Of a stretch of 64,000 bases of DNA, positions 9,078 through 21,037 are shown piece by piece; within the stretch, counting starts at the first letter, position 1, and every line of letters starts with the position of its first letter. The stretch lies in assembly GCF_900637055.1 (NCBI RefSeq), contig NZ_LR134338.1:908501-972500 (forward strand). Reading direction: 5' to 3'. This DNA comes from Brevibacillus brevis (GTDB lineage: Bacteria; Bacillota; Bacilli; Brevibacillales; Brevibacillaceae). Made by a program: the position numbers and the translations under genes. Under the pieces are notes generated by a model. The model was not told where the DNA came from. It worked only from the letters and a program-made list of their open reading frames with translations, and did no database searches.

Positions 9078-10661
9078 ATGGAAACCAATACGGTTCAAAA
9101 GCTTACTGACATTCTTGGAGCTACAAAAGTGTATCATAACTTGCCTGTAGCTAATCTTGTTGAAATGGCAGTGAAGCGTGGCGAAGGGATTTTGACCGAT
9201 AAGGGGGCGCTCAATGCGCTAACAGGGAAGTTTACCGGCCGTTCGCCAAAGGACAAATTTGTGGTGGACGAAGCTTCCGTACACGATAAAATCAACTGGG
9301 GTCCGGTTAACCAACCAATCAGTACTGAAAAATTCCAAGCACTTCAACAAGACGTGCTCCAATACTTACAATCAAAAGATGAACTGTTTGTCTTCGATGG
9401 CTTTGCGGGTGCAGATACAACCTATCGCCTGCCAATCCGCGTAGTGAACGAATTCGCTTGGCATAACCTGTTTGCGCGTCAGCTGTTCATCCGTCCGTCC
9501 GAAGAAGAACTGGCTGCGCACGAATCAGAATTCACGGTTATCTATGCGCCTAATTTCAAAGCCAATCCTGCGGTACACGGAACGAACTCCGAGACTTTCA
9601 TCGTATTGAGCTTTGAGCAAAAGACAGTGTTGATCGGTGGCACTGAGTATGCTGGCGAAATGAAAAAGTCGATCTTCAGCGTAATGAACATGCTGCTTCC
9701 AGAGCGCAACGTACTCTCGATGCACTGCTCTGCGAACGTAGGCAAAGAAGGAGACGTTGCCCTGTTCTTCGGCTTGTCCGGTACAGGAAAAACAACGCTG
9801 TCTGCTGATCCAGACCGTTTCTTGATCGGTGACGATGAGCACGGCTGGTCTGACAATGGCGTGTTCAATATCGAAGGCGGATGCTATGCAAAATGCGTCA
9901 AGCTGTCTGAAGAAGGCGAACCGCAAATCTGGAAAGCCATCCAGTTCGGTACCGTACTTGAAAATGTAGACGTAAACGAAGCGACTCGTGTAGCAGACTA
10001 CGACAGCACCAAATATACAGAGAATACACGCGCTGCGTACCCAGTGGAAGCAATTCCGGGTGCTGTGATTCCAGGCGTGGGCGGGCAACCAAATGTCATC
10101 GTCTTTTTGACAGCCGATTCGTTCGGTGTATTGCCTCCAATCTCCAAGCTGAATAAAGAGCAAGCGATGTACCACTTCCTGTCTGGCTACACCAGCAAAA
10201 TGGCAGGGACAGAGCGTGGCGTAACCGCTCCGCAAACAGAGTTTTCTACTTGCTTCGGATCTCCATTCTTGCCACTGCATCCGGTAGTATATGCGGAAAT
10301 GCTCGGTAAGAAGATTGATGAGCGCAAGGTTCAAGTATACCTGGTGAACACTGGTTGGACTGGTGGCCCAGTAGGTGTTGGGCAACGTATGAAGCTGTCC
10401 TACACACGTGCGATGGTAACAGCAGCATTGAACGGTGAGCTGGAAAAGGTAGACTATGTAGCTGACGAGATTTTCGGGGTACAAGTACCAACTTCTTGCC
10501 CGAACGTTCCCGCTGAAGTTCTTCAACCTCGCAATACATGGGCAAACAAGGAAGATTATGACAAGCAAGCGGCTGATCTGGCTGCACGCTTCATTGAGAA
10601 CTTTGAGAAAAAATTCCCGAATGCAACAGATATTGCGAATGCGGGTCCAAAAGTAAAGTAA
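9078..10661 (+). CDS. pckA: Phosphoenolpyruvate carboxykinase (ATP)
   Basis: PckA converts oxaloacetate and ATP to phosphoenolpyruvate and CO2, the entry step of gluconeogenesis. The 527-residue length is typical. Visible motifs are RSPKDKF (substrate Arg), the kinase-1 P-loop [11 protein letters not shown] (about residues 232-242), the kinase-2 metal site [11 protein letters not shown], and the ATP-specific NTRAAYP and STCFGSPF segments. AAGGAG lies 11 bases before the ATG. It stands alone between terminators, as in other Bacillales. Confidence 0.98.
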   Translation: METNTVQKLTDILGATKVYHNLPVANLVEMAVKRGEGILTDKGALNALTGKFTGRSPKDKFVVDEASVHDKINWGPVNQPISTEKFQALQQDVLQYLQSKDELFVFDGFAGADTTYRLPIRVVNEFAWHNLFARQLFIRPSEEELAAHESEFTVIYAPNFKANPAVHGTNSETFIVLSFEQKTVLIGGTEYAGEMKKSIFSVMNMLLPERNVLSMHCSANVGKEGDVALFFGLSGTGKTTLSADPDRFLIGDDEHGWSDNGVFNIEGGCYAKCVKLSEEGEPQIWKAIQFGTVLENVDVNEATRVADYDSTKYTENTRAAYPVEAIPGAVIPGVGGQPNVIVFLTADSFGVLPPISKLNKEQAMYHFLSGYTSKMAGTERGVTAPQTEFSTCFGSPFLPLHPVVYAEMLGKKIDERKVQVYLVNTGWTGGPVGVGQRMKLSYTRAMVTAALNGELEKVDYVADEIFGVQVPTSCPNVPAEVLQPRNTWANKEDYDKQAADLAARFIENFEKKFPNATDIANAGPKVK

Positions 10662-10674
10662 TCGAACAAGAAAG

Positions 10675-10708
10675 AAACGGGTAGACGATAAGGTCTATCC
10701 GTTTTTTC
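10675..10708 (+). terminator. Terminator of pckA
   Basis: AACGGGTAGAC pairs with GTCTATCCGTT (one G-T pair), followed by six T. Confidence 0.9.
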
Positions 10709-10721
10709 TTCGTGAAAACAG

Positions 10722-10752
10722 AAAAACCGTCAGCCTGTGACCGACGGTTTTT
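10722..10752 (-). terminator. Terminator of the leftward stalk-domain gene
   Basis: AAAAACCGTC pairs with GACGGTTTTT. On the minus strand the hairpin ends in a T run 10 bases after the stop of the gene at 10761. Confidence 0.85.
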
Positions 10753-10760
10753 ATCTCATG

Positions 10761-11336
10761 TTATATGCTGCCATCGAATACTTTCGAGGTATTGATTGGT
10801 ATAACTTTTCCATTTGACTGACGGAAAAGAGTCAGGTAAGCTTCCGAAGGGAGTCCTTCAATAGTGTGATAGCGATACATAACGAGAAACTCCTGATCAC
10901 TCATTCCTGTCAGATTGACATAACCTTTGGAAACGACTTCTTTCTCTGGTCCGCAATAGTACAAGCTGCCTTTTACATCGGAAGTGTCACAAGGAAGCGG
11001 CAAGGTGTCTTTTGCCTGCTTGACAATTGCTTCTGGAATGCTACTGCCAACGTTGTTTCCGCCAGCGCCTGAAAAACGGACAGCAGGAGTTTTATTGTCC
11101 CATTCCTGCTTAATGCCGAGTGCATTGGCAACAGTCGCTACAGGTGCATAAACGTTTCCATTATATATGAATGGTTCTGCTTTCGTTTTGATGACCTGGT
11201 CATTGACTATCAATTTAATGTTGGAGAAACGAGCAGATACTTTCTCTGTGCCCGTTTTTGCTAAGACTGTGGTACCACCTACGAGTAGTAAGACAGTAGC
11301 TAGTCCAATTGCGAGTTTCTGGTTACTCTTTTTCAA
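10761..11336 (-). CDS. Exported protein with copper-amine-oxidase-type stalk domain
   Basis: 191 residues with a clear Sec signal: MKKSNQKLAIGLATVLLLVGG then TTVLA, giving cleavage near residue 27. The region about 35-85 (IKLIVNDQVIKTKAEPFIYNGNVYAPV, then VANALGI) is the stalk or copper-amine-oxidase N-terminal domain common in Paenibacillaceae exported proteins. The C-terminal half is unknown. The start is a TTG at 11336 behind GAAAGGGATGG; the upstream ATG at 11417 would spoil the signal peptide. Confidence 0.8.
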   Translation of the reverse strand: MKKSNQKLAIGLATVLLLVGGTTVLAKTGTEKVSARFSNIKLIVNDQVIKTKAEPFIYNGNVYAPVATVANALGIKQEWDNKTPAVRFSGAGGNNVGSSIPEAIVKQAKDTLPLPCDTSDVKGSLYYCGPEKEVVSKGYVNLTGMSDQEFLVMYRYHTIEGLPSEAYLTLFRQSNGKVIPINTSKVFDGSI

Positions 11337-11664
11337 AATGATCCATCCCTTTCCAGTTATCCAGTGGTGTTTTTTAACGCATAGGAATTTAAAAATAAAT
11401 TCCGGAGCGCATGACAAAGTGCCTCAGCGTACGCTTCCGGCATTGCTTCGGTAAAACTTTCCTTTAAAACGCGGTCGCTCCTCGATGAATAGACCACGAT
11501 AGGGGTTTTCTTACAAAAAGTACCTGGAATTTAGACAGAAATGTATGCCTAAAAGTTACAAAGGGAAAAATGCTGCGGAGGCAAGAATATTTAGGAAGGG
11601 ATTCATGCGCAAAATCTGACTTTCTAAATATAATGATATAAAAAATACAGATATGTTTCATTCC

Positions 11665-11693
11665 TTGATTTATAATTATTCTTATTATAAGAT
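11665..11693 (+). promoter_or_regulatory. suf promoter containing a palindromic operator
   Basis: TTGATT (11665-11670) and TAAGAT (11688-11693) at 17-bp spacing form a plausible sigma-A promoter. The spacer is mostly occupied by a perfect 7-7-7 palindrome, TTATAAT (11670-11676) / ATTATAA (11684-11690). The half site is like those of Fur/PerR boxes, but the 7-base centre is unusual. The rest of the 11337-11755 gap holds an inverted GCGTACGC, AT-rich DNA and presumably the leftward promoter of the stalk-domain gene, and no gene. Confidence 0.5.
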
Positions 11694-11755
11694 AGTTATT
11701 GAGAATGGATTGAGAATTTACCAACTCACTTTTGACGTGTATGGAGGGAATTCAG

Positions 11756-12544
11756 ATGACAGCAGTACCGCATTTGCAAATAAAAAACCTTCGCGCCAAG
11801 ATCGAGGACAAAGAGATCCTCAAAGGCCTGAATTTGGAGATCAAGGGCGGCGAAGTGCACGCGATCATGGGACCAAATGGTACCGGTAAGTCGACATTGG
11901 CATCCACGTTGATGGGTCACCCAAAATATGAGGTAACCGATGGCGAAGTGCTGATCAATGACGAAGACTTGTTGGAAATGGCAGTAGACGAGCGCGCACG
12001 TGCAGGTCTGTTCCTGGCGATGCAATACCCGTCCGAAATCAGCGGTGTAACCAATTCTGACTTCCTGCGTTCCGCAATCAACGCGCGCCGTGGCGAAGGC
12101 AACGAAATCTCCCTGATGAAATTCATCCGTGAGATGGACAAAAAGATGAACACACTGGAAATGGATGAATCTTTCTCTCACCGTTACCTGAATGAGGGTT
12201 TCTCCGGTGGTGAGAAAAAGCGTAACGAGATTCTGCAAATGATGCTCTTGGAGCCAAGCATCTGTATTCTGGATGAAATCGACTCCGGTTTGGACATCGA
12301 CGCATTGAAAATCGTTGCCGCTGGTGTAAACGAAATGCGCTCCGCAGACCGTGGGTTCTTGATTATTACGCACTACCAACGTTTGCTGAACTATGTAAAG
12401 CCTGACTTCGTACACGTCATGATGCAAGGTCGTATCGTGAAGTCCGGTGGTCCTGAGCTGGCTGAACGCCTGGAGGCAGAAGGCTACGACTGGATCAAGG
12501 AAGAGCTCGGCATCGAGGACGAAACCGTAAACGCCAACGTGTAG
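11756..12544 (+). CDS. sufC: Fe-S cluster assembly ATPase SufC
   Basis: The ABC-type ATPase of the SUF scaffold, working with SufB and SufD to build and release Fe-S clusters in the cytosol. The 262 residues show Walker A GPNGTGKST, the SufC-type signature LNEGFSGGEKKRNEI, Walker B CILDEIDSGLDIDA and the switch His in LIITHYQRLL. A TTG (11732) and ATG (11741) are in frame upstream, but GGAGGGA just before the ATG at 11756 decides the start. It is the first gene of sufCDSUB. Confidence 0.97.
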   Translation: MTAVPHLQIKNLRAKIEDKEILKGLNLEIKGGEVHAIMGPNGTGKSTLASTLMGHPKYEVTDGEVLINDEDLLEMAVDERARAGLFLAMQYPSEISGVTNSDFLRSAINARRGEGNEISLMKFIREMDKKMNTLEMDESFSHRYLNEGFSGGEKKRNEILQMMLLEPSICILDEIDSGLDIDALKIVAAGVNEMRSADRGFLIITHYQRLLNYVKPDFVHVMMQGRIVKSGGPELAERLEAEGYDWIKEELGIEDETVNANV

Positions 12545-12565
12545 GAAGAAGGAGGCAGCAGTGAA

Positions 12566-15514
<2,949 letters not shown>

Positions 15515-15553
15515 TGATGGGTAAGGGACATGAACACGAAGGAGTGAGCAACG

Positions 15554-16949
<1,396 letters not shown>

Positions 16950-16951
<2 letters not shown>

Positions 16952-16970
16952 CCCTTGCGCCACAAGGGTT
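16950..16970 (+). terminator. Hairpin at the end of the suf operon
   Basis: AACCCTTG pairs with CAAGGGTT around cgcca. It overlaps the sufB stop, and only a short T run follows. It is a terminator or part of the phage attachment core, or both. Confidence 0.5.
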
Positions 16971-17011
16971 TCCGAGCTTTAAATGTGGGTTTGCCCACAA
17001 TTTGCCCACAA
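16950..17011. other. Probable attL region of the prophage
   Basis: This interval separates the last host gene from a leftward phage integrase. It contains a perfect tandem 11-bp repeat TTTGCCCACAA (16990-17000 and 17001-17011) with a partly inverted TGTGGG copy just before it, the usual look of integrase arm sites, and the AACCCTTG hairpin, which may hold the crossover core. The right junction is beyond the window, so the core cannot be fixed. Confidence 0.55.
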
Positions 17012-17012
17012 T

Positions 17013-18167
17013 TTAGTTCTGGACGTATCGCTCATAAAGAGCGAGAGCATCGTCCTCAATCTTTTTCGTAACATGTAGATACGTGTCCGCTGTGACTTTC
17101 ACGCTTGCGTGCCCAAGTCGCTCGGACACGTATTTTATATTTGCCCCGGCTTCAAGTAAATGGACGGCATGGGTATGTCTGAGGGCGTGAGGCGAGAGAA
17201 CGGGGAGATCGGCTCGCTTACAAATCTCTTTGAAGTAATCCCGGACTACGTTGGTACGGAGCCAGCGCCCGTCATGCTGGTGGAATATAATATTGTCTTT
17301 GGTTGGTTTGTAGTTCTCATACATCAAGCAAACCTCTTTTTGGTTGATCCTGTGGCGCCTTATTAGTTTAAGTGTGATTTCATCTAGCTTGATGGTTCTT
17401 TCACTGTTTTTTGTTTTCGGCGTTGATAAATAGGGCTGCGAATTTAAGGGGTAGACCAAAGTTTTATTAACGGTTAATGTCTTCGCATCAAAGTTAAGGT
17501 CATCCCAGGTCAGTGCAAGCGCTTCTCCGATCCGGAGCCCGGTACGCGCCATAAGCGTGAAAAAAGCGTAGTATTGGATGGAATGTTGGTACTTTGCTTT
17601 TTTTACTGGGGTTTTTACACAGTCAAAAAACTCTTCCAGTTGCTCTCGTGTAAAGTAAGCCACCTTGCTTGACTTATCCGCTTGCTTTGGTATCTTGATC
17701 TTTTGGACAGGATTTTCCCGTAAAATACGAAACTCATGTACAGCGTCAGTCATTGCTGAACTGAATATGCTATGGATTCGTCGGACCGTTCCTTCGCTGT
17801 AATGACCACGTAGTTCGTTGATCCATTTTTGGTATTCATTTCGTGTGATGTCTTTCAGGCGGTATTTTCCCCATCGAGGCAGGATGTTAAGTCGAACATT
17901 CCTTTCCTGGAGAGTAAAAGTGATCGGCTTCAAATTGGGCCTTTTATAAACCTCTAGCCAATCGTCAAAGAAGTTATCTACTCGTTCACTGCCGTTCTCA
18001 GCAAAGCCAAATTGGTTGATCTTTGACTCTTCTTCAGCGGCAGCTATCTGTGCCTCTTTCTTCGTTTTAAATCCTCCCTTTGTTTTCTCTTTATATGTTC
18101 CAGTTTGCCTGTCGGCATATCTAATTCTGTATTCCCATGCTGTCCCACGTTTTCGGAAAGATGCCAT
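17013..18167 (-). CDS. int: Phage tyrosine-type integrase
   Basis: 384 residues. It has an N-terminal AP2-like arm-binding domain (WEYRIRYADRQTGTYKEKTK), a SAM-like core-binding domain (about 65-155) and a C-terminal catalytic domain. The catalytic residues are visible: Arg in ARTGLRIGEAL, a Lys in the beta hairpin around STPKTKNSERTI, His and Arg in SPHALRHTHA, the later His in LGHASVKVT and the nucleophilic Tyr in TYLHV. It integrates and, with a helper, excises the prophage. It converges on sufB and abuts the putative attL, the standard position. Confidence 0.97.
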   Translation of the reverse strand: MASFRKRGTAWEYRIRYADRQTGTYKEKTKGGFKTKKEAQIAAAEEESKINQFGFAENGSERVDNFFDDWLEVYKRPNLKPITFTLQERNVRLNILPRWGKYRLKDITRNEYQKWINELRGHYSEGTVRRIHSIFSSAMTDAVHEFRILRENPVQKIKIPKQADKSSKVAYFTREQLEEFFDCVKTPVKKAKYQHSIQYYAFFTLMARTGLRIGEALALTWDDLNFDAKTLTVNKTLVYPLNSQPYLSTPKTKNSERTIKLDEITLKLIRRHRINQKEVCLMYENYKPTKDNIIFHQHDGRWLRTNVVRDYFKEICKRADLPVLSPHALRHTHAVHLLEAGANIKYVSERLGHASVKVTADTYLHVTKKIEDDALALYERYVQN

Positions 18168-18194
18168 CGAATTTACTCCTTTTCAATTTAGATT

Positions 18195-18221
18195 TTAAAA
18201 AAGCGCAACCGAATGGGTGCG
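18195..18221 (-). terminator. Terminator of the small HTH repressor gene
   Basis: CGCAACC (18204-18210) pairs with GGGTGCG (18215-18221, one mismatch). On the minus strand it is followed by a T run. Confidence 0.65.
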
Positions 18222-18223
18222 TT

Positions 18224-18433
18224 TTATTTTTTGTCCGGAAGGTGTTCAATTATGTCTTCAATGCGGCAGTTTAAGTGATTGCAAATCTTATCTAACACTT
18301 CTAATGCAATGTTTTCATCCTTGCCCATTTTAGCCAAAGTCGAGGGGGACAACTGTATAGCATCTCTAAGCTCAGTGCGTTTCATGTCCAGATCAATCAA
18401 TAATTTCCAGAGAGGTTTAAAAGTAAAAGCCAA
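18224..18433 (-). CDS. Small XRE/Cro-type transcriptional regulator
   Basis: 69 residues, almost entirely one helix-turn-helix domain: LIDLDMKRTELRDAIQLSPSTLAKMGKDE then the closing helix ALEVLDKICNHLNC. It belongs to the YozG-like small Cro/CI regulators. The start is a TTG at 18433 behind AAAGGAGG. Its own promoter and several TTAGATA-type repeats lie just upstream, so it probably represses itself and the divergent rightward promoter. Confidence 0.85.
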   Translation of the reverse strand: MAFTFKPLWKLLIDLDMKRTELRDAIQLSPSTLAKMGKDENIALEVLDKICNHLNCRIEDIIEHLPDKK

Positions 18434-18497
18434 AACGATTCCTCCTTTGCAAAAAATCTCTTAGATATCTCTTAGAAATAAAGCGATATCTAAAACG

Positions 18498-18527
18498 ATT
18501 ATACATGATCGAATAATAAAAGTACAA
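18498..18527 (-). promoter_or_regulatory. Leftward sigma-A promoter
   Basis: Minus strand TTGTAC (18527-18522), 18 bases, TATAAT (18503-18498). It drives the HTH repressor and perhaps the integrase. The AAGTAC/GTACTT dyad overlaps its -35. Confidence 0.7.
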
Positions 18528-18545
18528 GATGTCGTACTTAATATA

Positions 18546-18574
18546 TTGACAACTAATTCTTTTGACCGTATATT
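18546..18574 (+). promoter_or_regulatory. Rightward sigma-A promoter
   Basis: TTGACA (18546-18551), 17 bases, TATATT (18569-18574), about 60 bases upstream of the gene at 18637. A TTAGATA copy overlaps the downstream edge of the -10. Confidence 0.75.
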
Positions 18575-18636
18575 TTAGATACGCTAAGTCGAATTTTTTG
18601 TATGCATTATAACTTTGTTTTAGAGGAGGTAAGTCT

Positions 18637-19446
18637 TTGTTTACTGGTCAACAGGTTGAAACTATGAAGCAGCATAGTCTTTTTCATACTAAGGGACAGT
18701 TAAGAGAAACAATTGATAACCACCTAAAAAGTATACATGAGAAGTTATCTCCATCTACGCTACGTGTACTTGATGTAATCAGGAAGCGAGCAATGAATGA
18801 ATCCCAAGAAACATTAGGTGTTGCATATCTTCTAATCGAAACGATTTGCAAGATGACGAAGGTAAGTCGCTCAAGTGTAGAAAGAGCAATCAGGAAACTT
18901 GAACAGTTAGATATTCTTAAACGAGTGACAACATCCAGAAAAACAGGACTACAAGGAGCGAACATATTCTATTTTTTACCCTTGAATGACGGGGTTGAGA
19001 TGACGGGGTTGGACAAGCCTGAAACGCCTGAAACATCAAAGGTTGAGGCTCCCAGAAGGGAAACTAATACAGGGGTTTTTAATACTCCAAAAAGACCAAA
19101 AGAAACTAAGAAAAATAACGTAAACGGAACGCACCTCGTGAAAGATAGCTCTGTAATTCCTTCTTACATCCCGAAAGAATTCGCTAAGCTGATCCAGCAA
19201 GGATTTTCATGCGGAAGAGTAATCAAACAGTTCTGGGGCAAGGTGGTGATGTTTAAGCGGGCGACTGGATGGACTCGTAACGAGAACGTGTTACCGATTG
19301 CTGCAGACGCATGGGAATACACCAAGAACGAGTACAAGAGGGATAAAAAAGAGTGGGAGCTTGATCGATTCCTAAAATGTTTTTACGGAACGATGAAGAG
19401 GATCGAAGAGAAAAGAGTTGAAGAGTATACAGCAATTTGGACGTAA
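18637..19446 (+). CDS. Phage winged-helix (HTH_36-like) DNA-binding protein
   Basis: 269 residues. Residues about 35-115 form a winged helix-turn-helix (SPSTLRVLDVIRKRA, then MTKVSRSSVERAIRKLEQLDILKRV as recognition helix and wing), the type found in phage and plasmid replication or control proteins. A polar linker (about 120-170) leads to a basic C-terminal helical domain. The TTG start has GAGGAGGT 6 bases before it. It may be a regulator of the lysogeny region or a replication initiator; I cannot choose. Confidence 0.8.
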   Translation: MFTGQQVETMKQHSLFHTKGQLRETIDNHLKSIHEKLSPSTLRVLDVIRKRAMNESQETLGVAYLLIETICKMTKVSRSSVERAIRKLEQLDILKRVTTSRKTGLQGANIFYFLPLNDGVEMTGLDKPETPETSKVEAPRRETNTGVFNTPKRPKETKKNNVNGTHLVKDSSVIPSYIPKEFAKLIQQGFSCGRVIKQFWGKVVMFKRATGWTRNENVLPIAADAWEYTKNEYKRDKKEWELDRFLKCFYGTMKRIEEKRVEEYTAIWT

Positions 19447-19490
19447 TATTTGAAAAACTTTGTCGATACTATAAAATTTTGTTAAGAAAA

Positions 19491-19499
19491 TGCTATACT
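19491..19499 (+). promoter_or_regulatory. Extended -10 promoter of the receptor leader
   Basis: TGCTATACT is a TG-n extended -10 with no clear -35. Transcription from about 19506 would produce a leader of some 265 nt before the receptor gene. The 19447-19771 gap contains no gene, and its content is given here and in the next two entries. Confidence 0.5.
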
Positions 19500-19501
19500 A
19501 T

Positions 19502-19643
19502 CTTGGTGGAATTTACTTTCGTTAACAAGTAATCTAAAAACTGGTAAAAGTAAAAGCCAACGGGGTGTATACAGTTGGGAGCTGTTTACACTCTTTACCA
19601 CCAAGACTTACCCTTGGTGGCGGGCCGAAGCCGCTTTCCGTTG
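19502..19643 (+). promoter_or_regulatory. Structured leader RNA with alternative stems
   Basis: Three 8-base segments can pair in two exclusive ways: CTTGGTGG (19502-19509), CCACCAAG (19598-19605), CTTGGTGG (19613-19620). Segment 2 can pair with 1, enclosing a GTGTATACAG/CTGTTTACAC hairpin, or with 3 as a tight local hairpin with a 7-base loop. CAACGG (19558-19563) can also pair with CCGTTG (19638-19643), which would enclose the second form as a three-way junction. A small GC hairpin (GCGG/CCGC) follows. This looks like an attenuator or ligand-sensing switch upstream of the receptor gene; the class is unknown to me. Confidence 0.5.
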
Positions 19644-19746
19644 ACATAAACATTATTTTACAGCTTAGAACAGGATACAACAAGTGGCACAAATTCGGTA
19701 TTTAAATTATTTCCTGCCATCCAGACCTTTTGGTGTAAGGCTTTTG

Positions 19747-19764
19747 CTTCTCGAAAAGGAGAAG
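19747..19764 (+). promoter_or_regulatory. Hairpin over the ribosome site of the receptor gene
   Basis: CTTCTC (19747-19752) pairs with GAGAAG (19759-19764), enclosing GAAAAG. The Shine-Dalgarno AAAGGAG is thus split between loop and stem, which would lower initiation at the ATG 19772. Confidence 0.45.
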
Positions 19765-19771
19765 TGAAAAA

Positions 19772-21022
19772 ATGCAAACAGTAGACCGTAAAGATATAGG
19801 CTCGCTGATCAAACGAATGAGAGAAGACAATCATTGGAGCCAAGATTATTTGGCAGAACAATTGATGGTTTCTCGTCAAGCGATAGTAAAAACGGAAAAG
19901 GGCCTTAGCACTCCACGAGCAGAGTTAATCGAAAGAGCATATTTAGCGTTCAAATCTGAGGAACTTGTGTGGAAGTACATGTTAGTTCAAAAAGACAAAA
20001 AGGAATTAATCTATTTGGCAAACATGATGATCAGACACGATAGTAGACTTTCGAGAGGGATTATCAAGCATGTCATTCGTGAGTCACTTTCCAAAGGCGA
20101 CCTTAAAACAGCAGCAGAAAACGTATTTCAAGTAATTTTGTGGGATATAGAGTCTCAGCAGAAAACAAACAAACGTAAAATAGCCTTTGTTATTAGCACC
20201 TTCAAAAATGTTGAGCCTGACCCTGATGAATTCGCTGATCTTCTTCAAAAGTTGTATGACATATCCAAACGAGCAAATAGCTTTGATGCTTTTATAAATA
20301 TATCAGGTGCTATAGCAGGAACCATGAAGCTGGATGATCGAAAAAAATCTCGGCTGCTATATCAAGAAGCAACAGCATATTATTTTCAGGGGAATCACAA
20401 TAAAGCATACAGAATATCGATTAAAGCTCTTGAGATAATGGATCACAGAATTTACCCTCATAGCGCAGATGTATTTCAAAGACACGCACTGATTTGTTCG
20501 CAATTGGATAATCACCATTTTCACCTTGAGGCGATAGAGCACTACACAATTGCAAAAAACATGGCTACACCTGATCAAGCTGTTTATTCACTGGCGCTTG
20601 CTGGCATCGCTAGGTGTTACTACATGTTGGAAAAGTTTGAGGATGCTAAAAAACATTGGAAGGATTTGTTTCAAAAGCTCGGGAAGGATGACCTGATTAG
20701 GGTTCATTCCTTAAATGACATGATTATGATGGAAATAAAACTAGGTGACGTCAATGAAGCGAAACGATTAATAAGGGAGTGCGAACGCCTCCTAGCTATT
20801 GCATTAAAGCAAAAATGGAAGAGGTATAATACGGAATCGCTTCTACTAGAACGCAATAAACAAATGCTTACAGCGTTAGAAAGAGACAAGTACATCACAC
20901 CTGAGATATCACTTTTACTGGCTCAGTTAAAAAAGAGCTATATGCGTGATGAATTCGAACTAACACGAAATTTTATCCATGATAAACTGTTTTCTCCTAG
21001 TACAATAGAATCATTAGGATAA
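19772..21022 (+). CDS. RRNPP-type peptide receptor / XRE-TPR regulator (arbitrium-like candidate)
   Basis: 416 residues. An XRE helix-turn-helix covers about residues 7-62 (IGSLIKRMREDNHWSQDYLAEQ, then the recognition helix VSRQAIVKTEKG). The rest is a long all-helical array with TPR-like repeats, for example LLYQEATAYYFQGNHNKAYRIS (about 190-212), SALICSQ-like and LALAGIARCYYMLEKFEDAKKHW (about 271-293). This HTH-plus-TPR plan and length match quorum-sensing receptors of the RRNPP group (NprR, PlcR, AimR), which bind a short imported peptide. The decisive context is the secreted propeptide gene whose ribosome site overlaps this stop. Its place beside the integrase and repressor genes of a prophage suggests control of lysis-lysogeny. 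Function is inferred. Confidence 0.85.
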   Translation: MQTVDRKDIGSLIKRMREDNHWSQDYLAEQLMVSRQAIVKTEKGLSTPRAELIERAYLAFKSEELVWKYMLVQKDKKELIYLANMMIRHDSRLSRGIIKHVIRESLSKGDLKTAAENVFQVILWDIESQQKTNKRKIAFVISTFKNVEPDPDEFADLLQKLYDISKRANSFDAFINISGAIAGTMKLDDRKKSRLLYQEATAYYFQGNHNKAYRISIKALEIMDHRIYPHSADVFQRHALICSQLDNHHFHLEAIEHYTIAKNMATPDQAVYSLALAGIARCYYMLEKFEDAKKHWKDLFQKLGKDDLIRVHSLNDMIMMEIKLGDVNEAKRLIRECERLLAIALKQKWKRYNTESLLLERNKQMLTALERDKYITPEISLLLAQLKKSYMRDEFELTRNFIHDKLFSPSTIESLG

Positions 21023-21037
21023 AAGGAGGTATTTAGT

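Larger units (their letters stand above)
18461..18581. promoter_or_regulatory. Divergent control region with TTAGATA repeats
   Basis: TTAGATATC (18461-18469), its inverted copy GATATCTAA (18485-18493) and TTAGATA (18575-18581) flank two divergent promoters. A separate dyad AAGTAC/GTACTT lies at 18520-18539. These are candidate operators for the small repressor at 18224 or its partner. Confidence 0.5.

Noticed and set aside
9525..10568. 347-codon open frame on the minus strand
   Set aside because: It is entirely opposite pckA, has no ribosome site, and has a composition typical of an antisense shadow.
19641..19670. TTGACA at 19641 as a second promoter for the receptor
   Set aside because: No acceptable -10 lies at 16-18 bases (best is TTAGAA), and the hexamer overlaps the leader stem, so it is not called.
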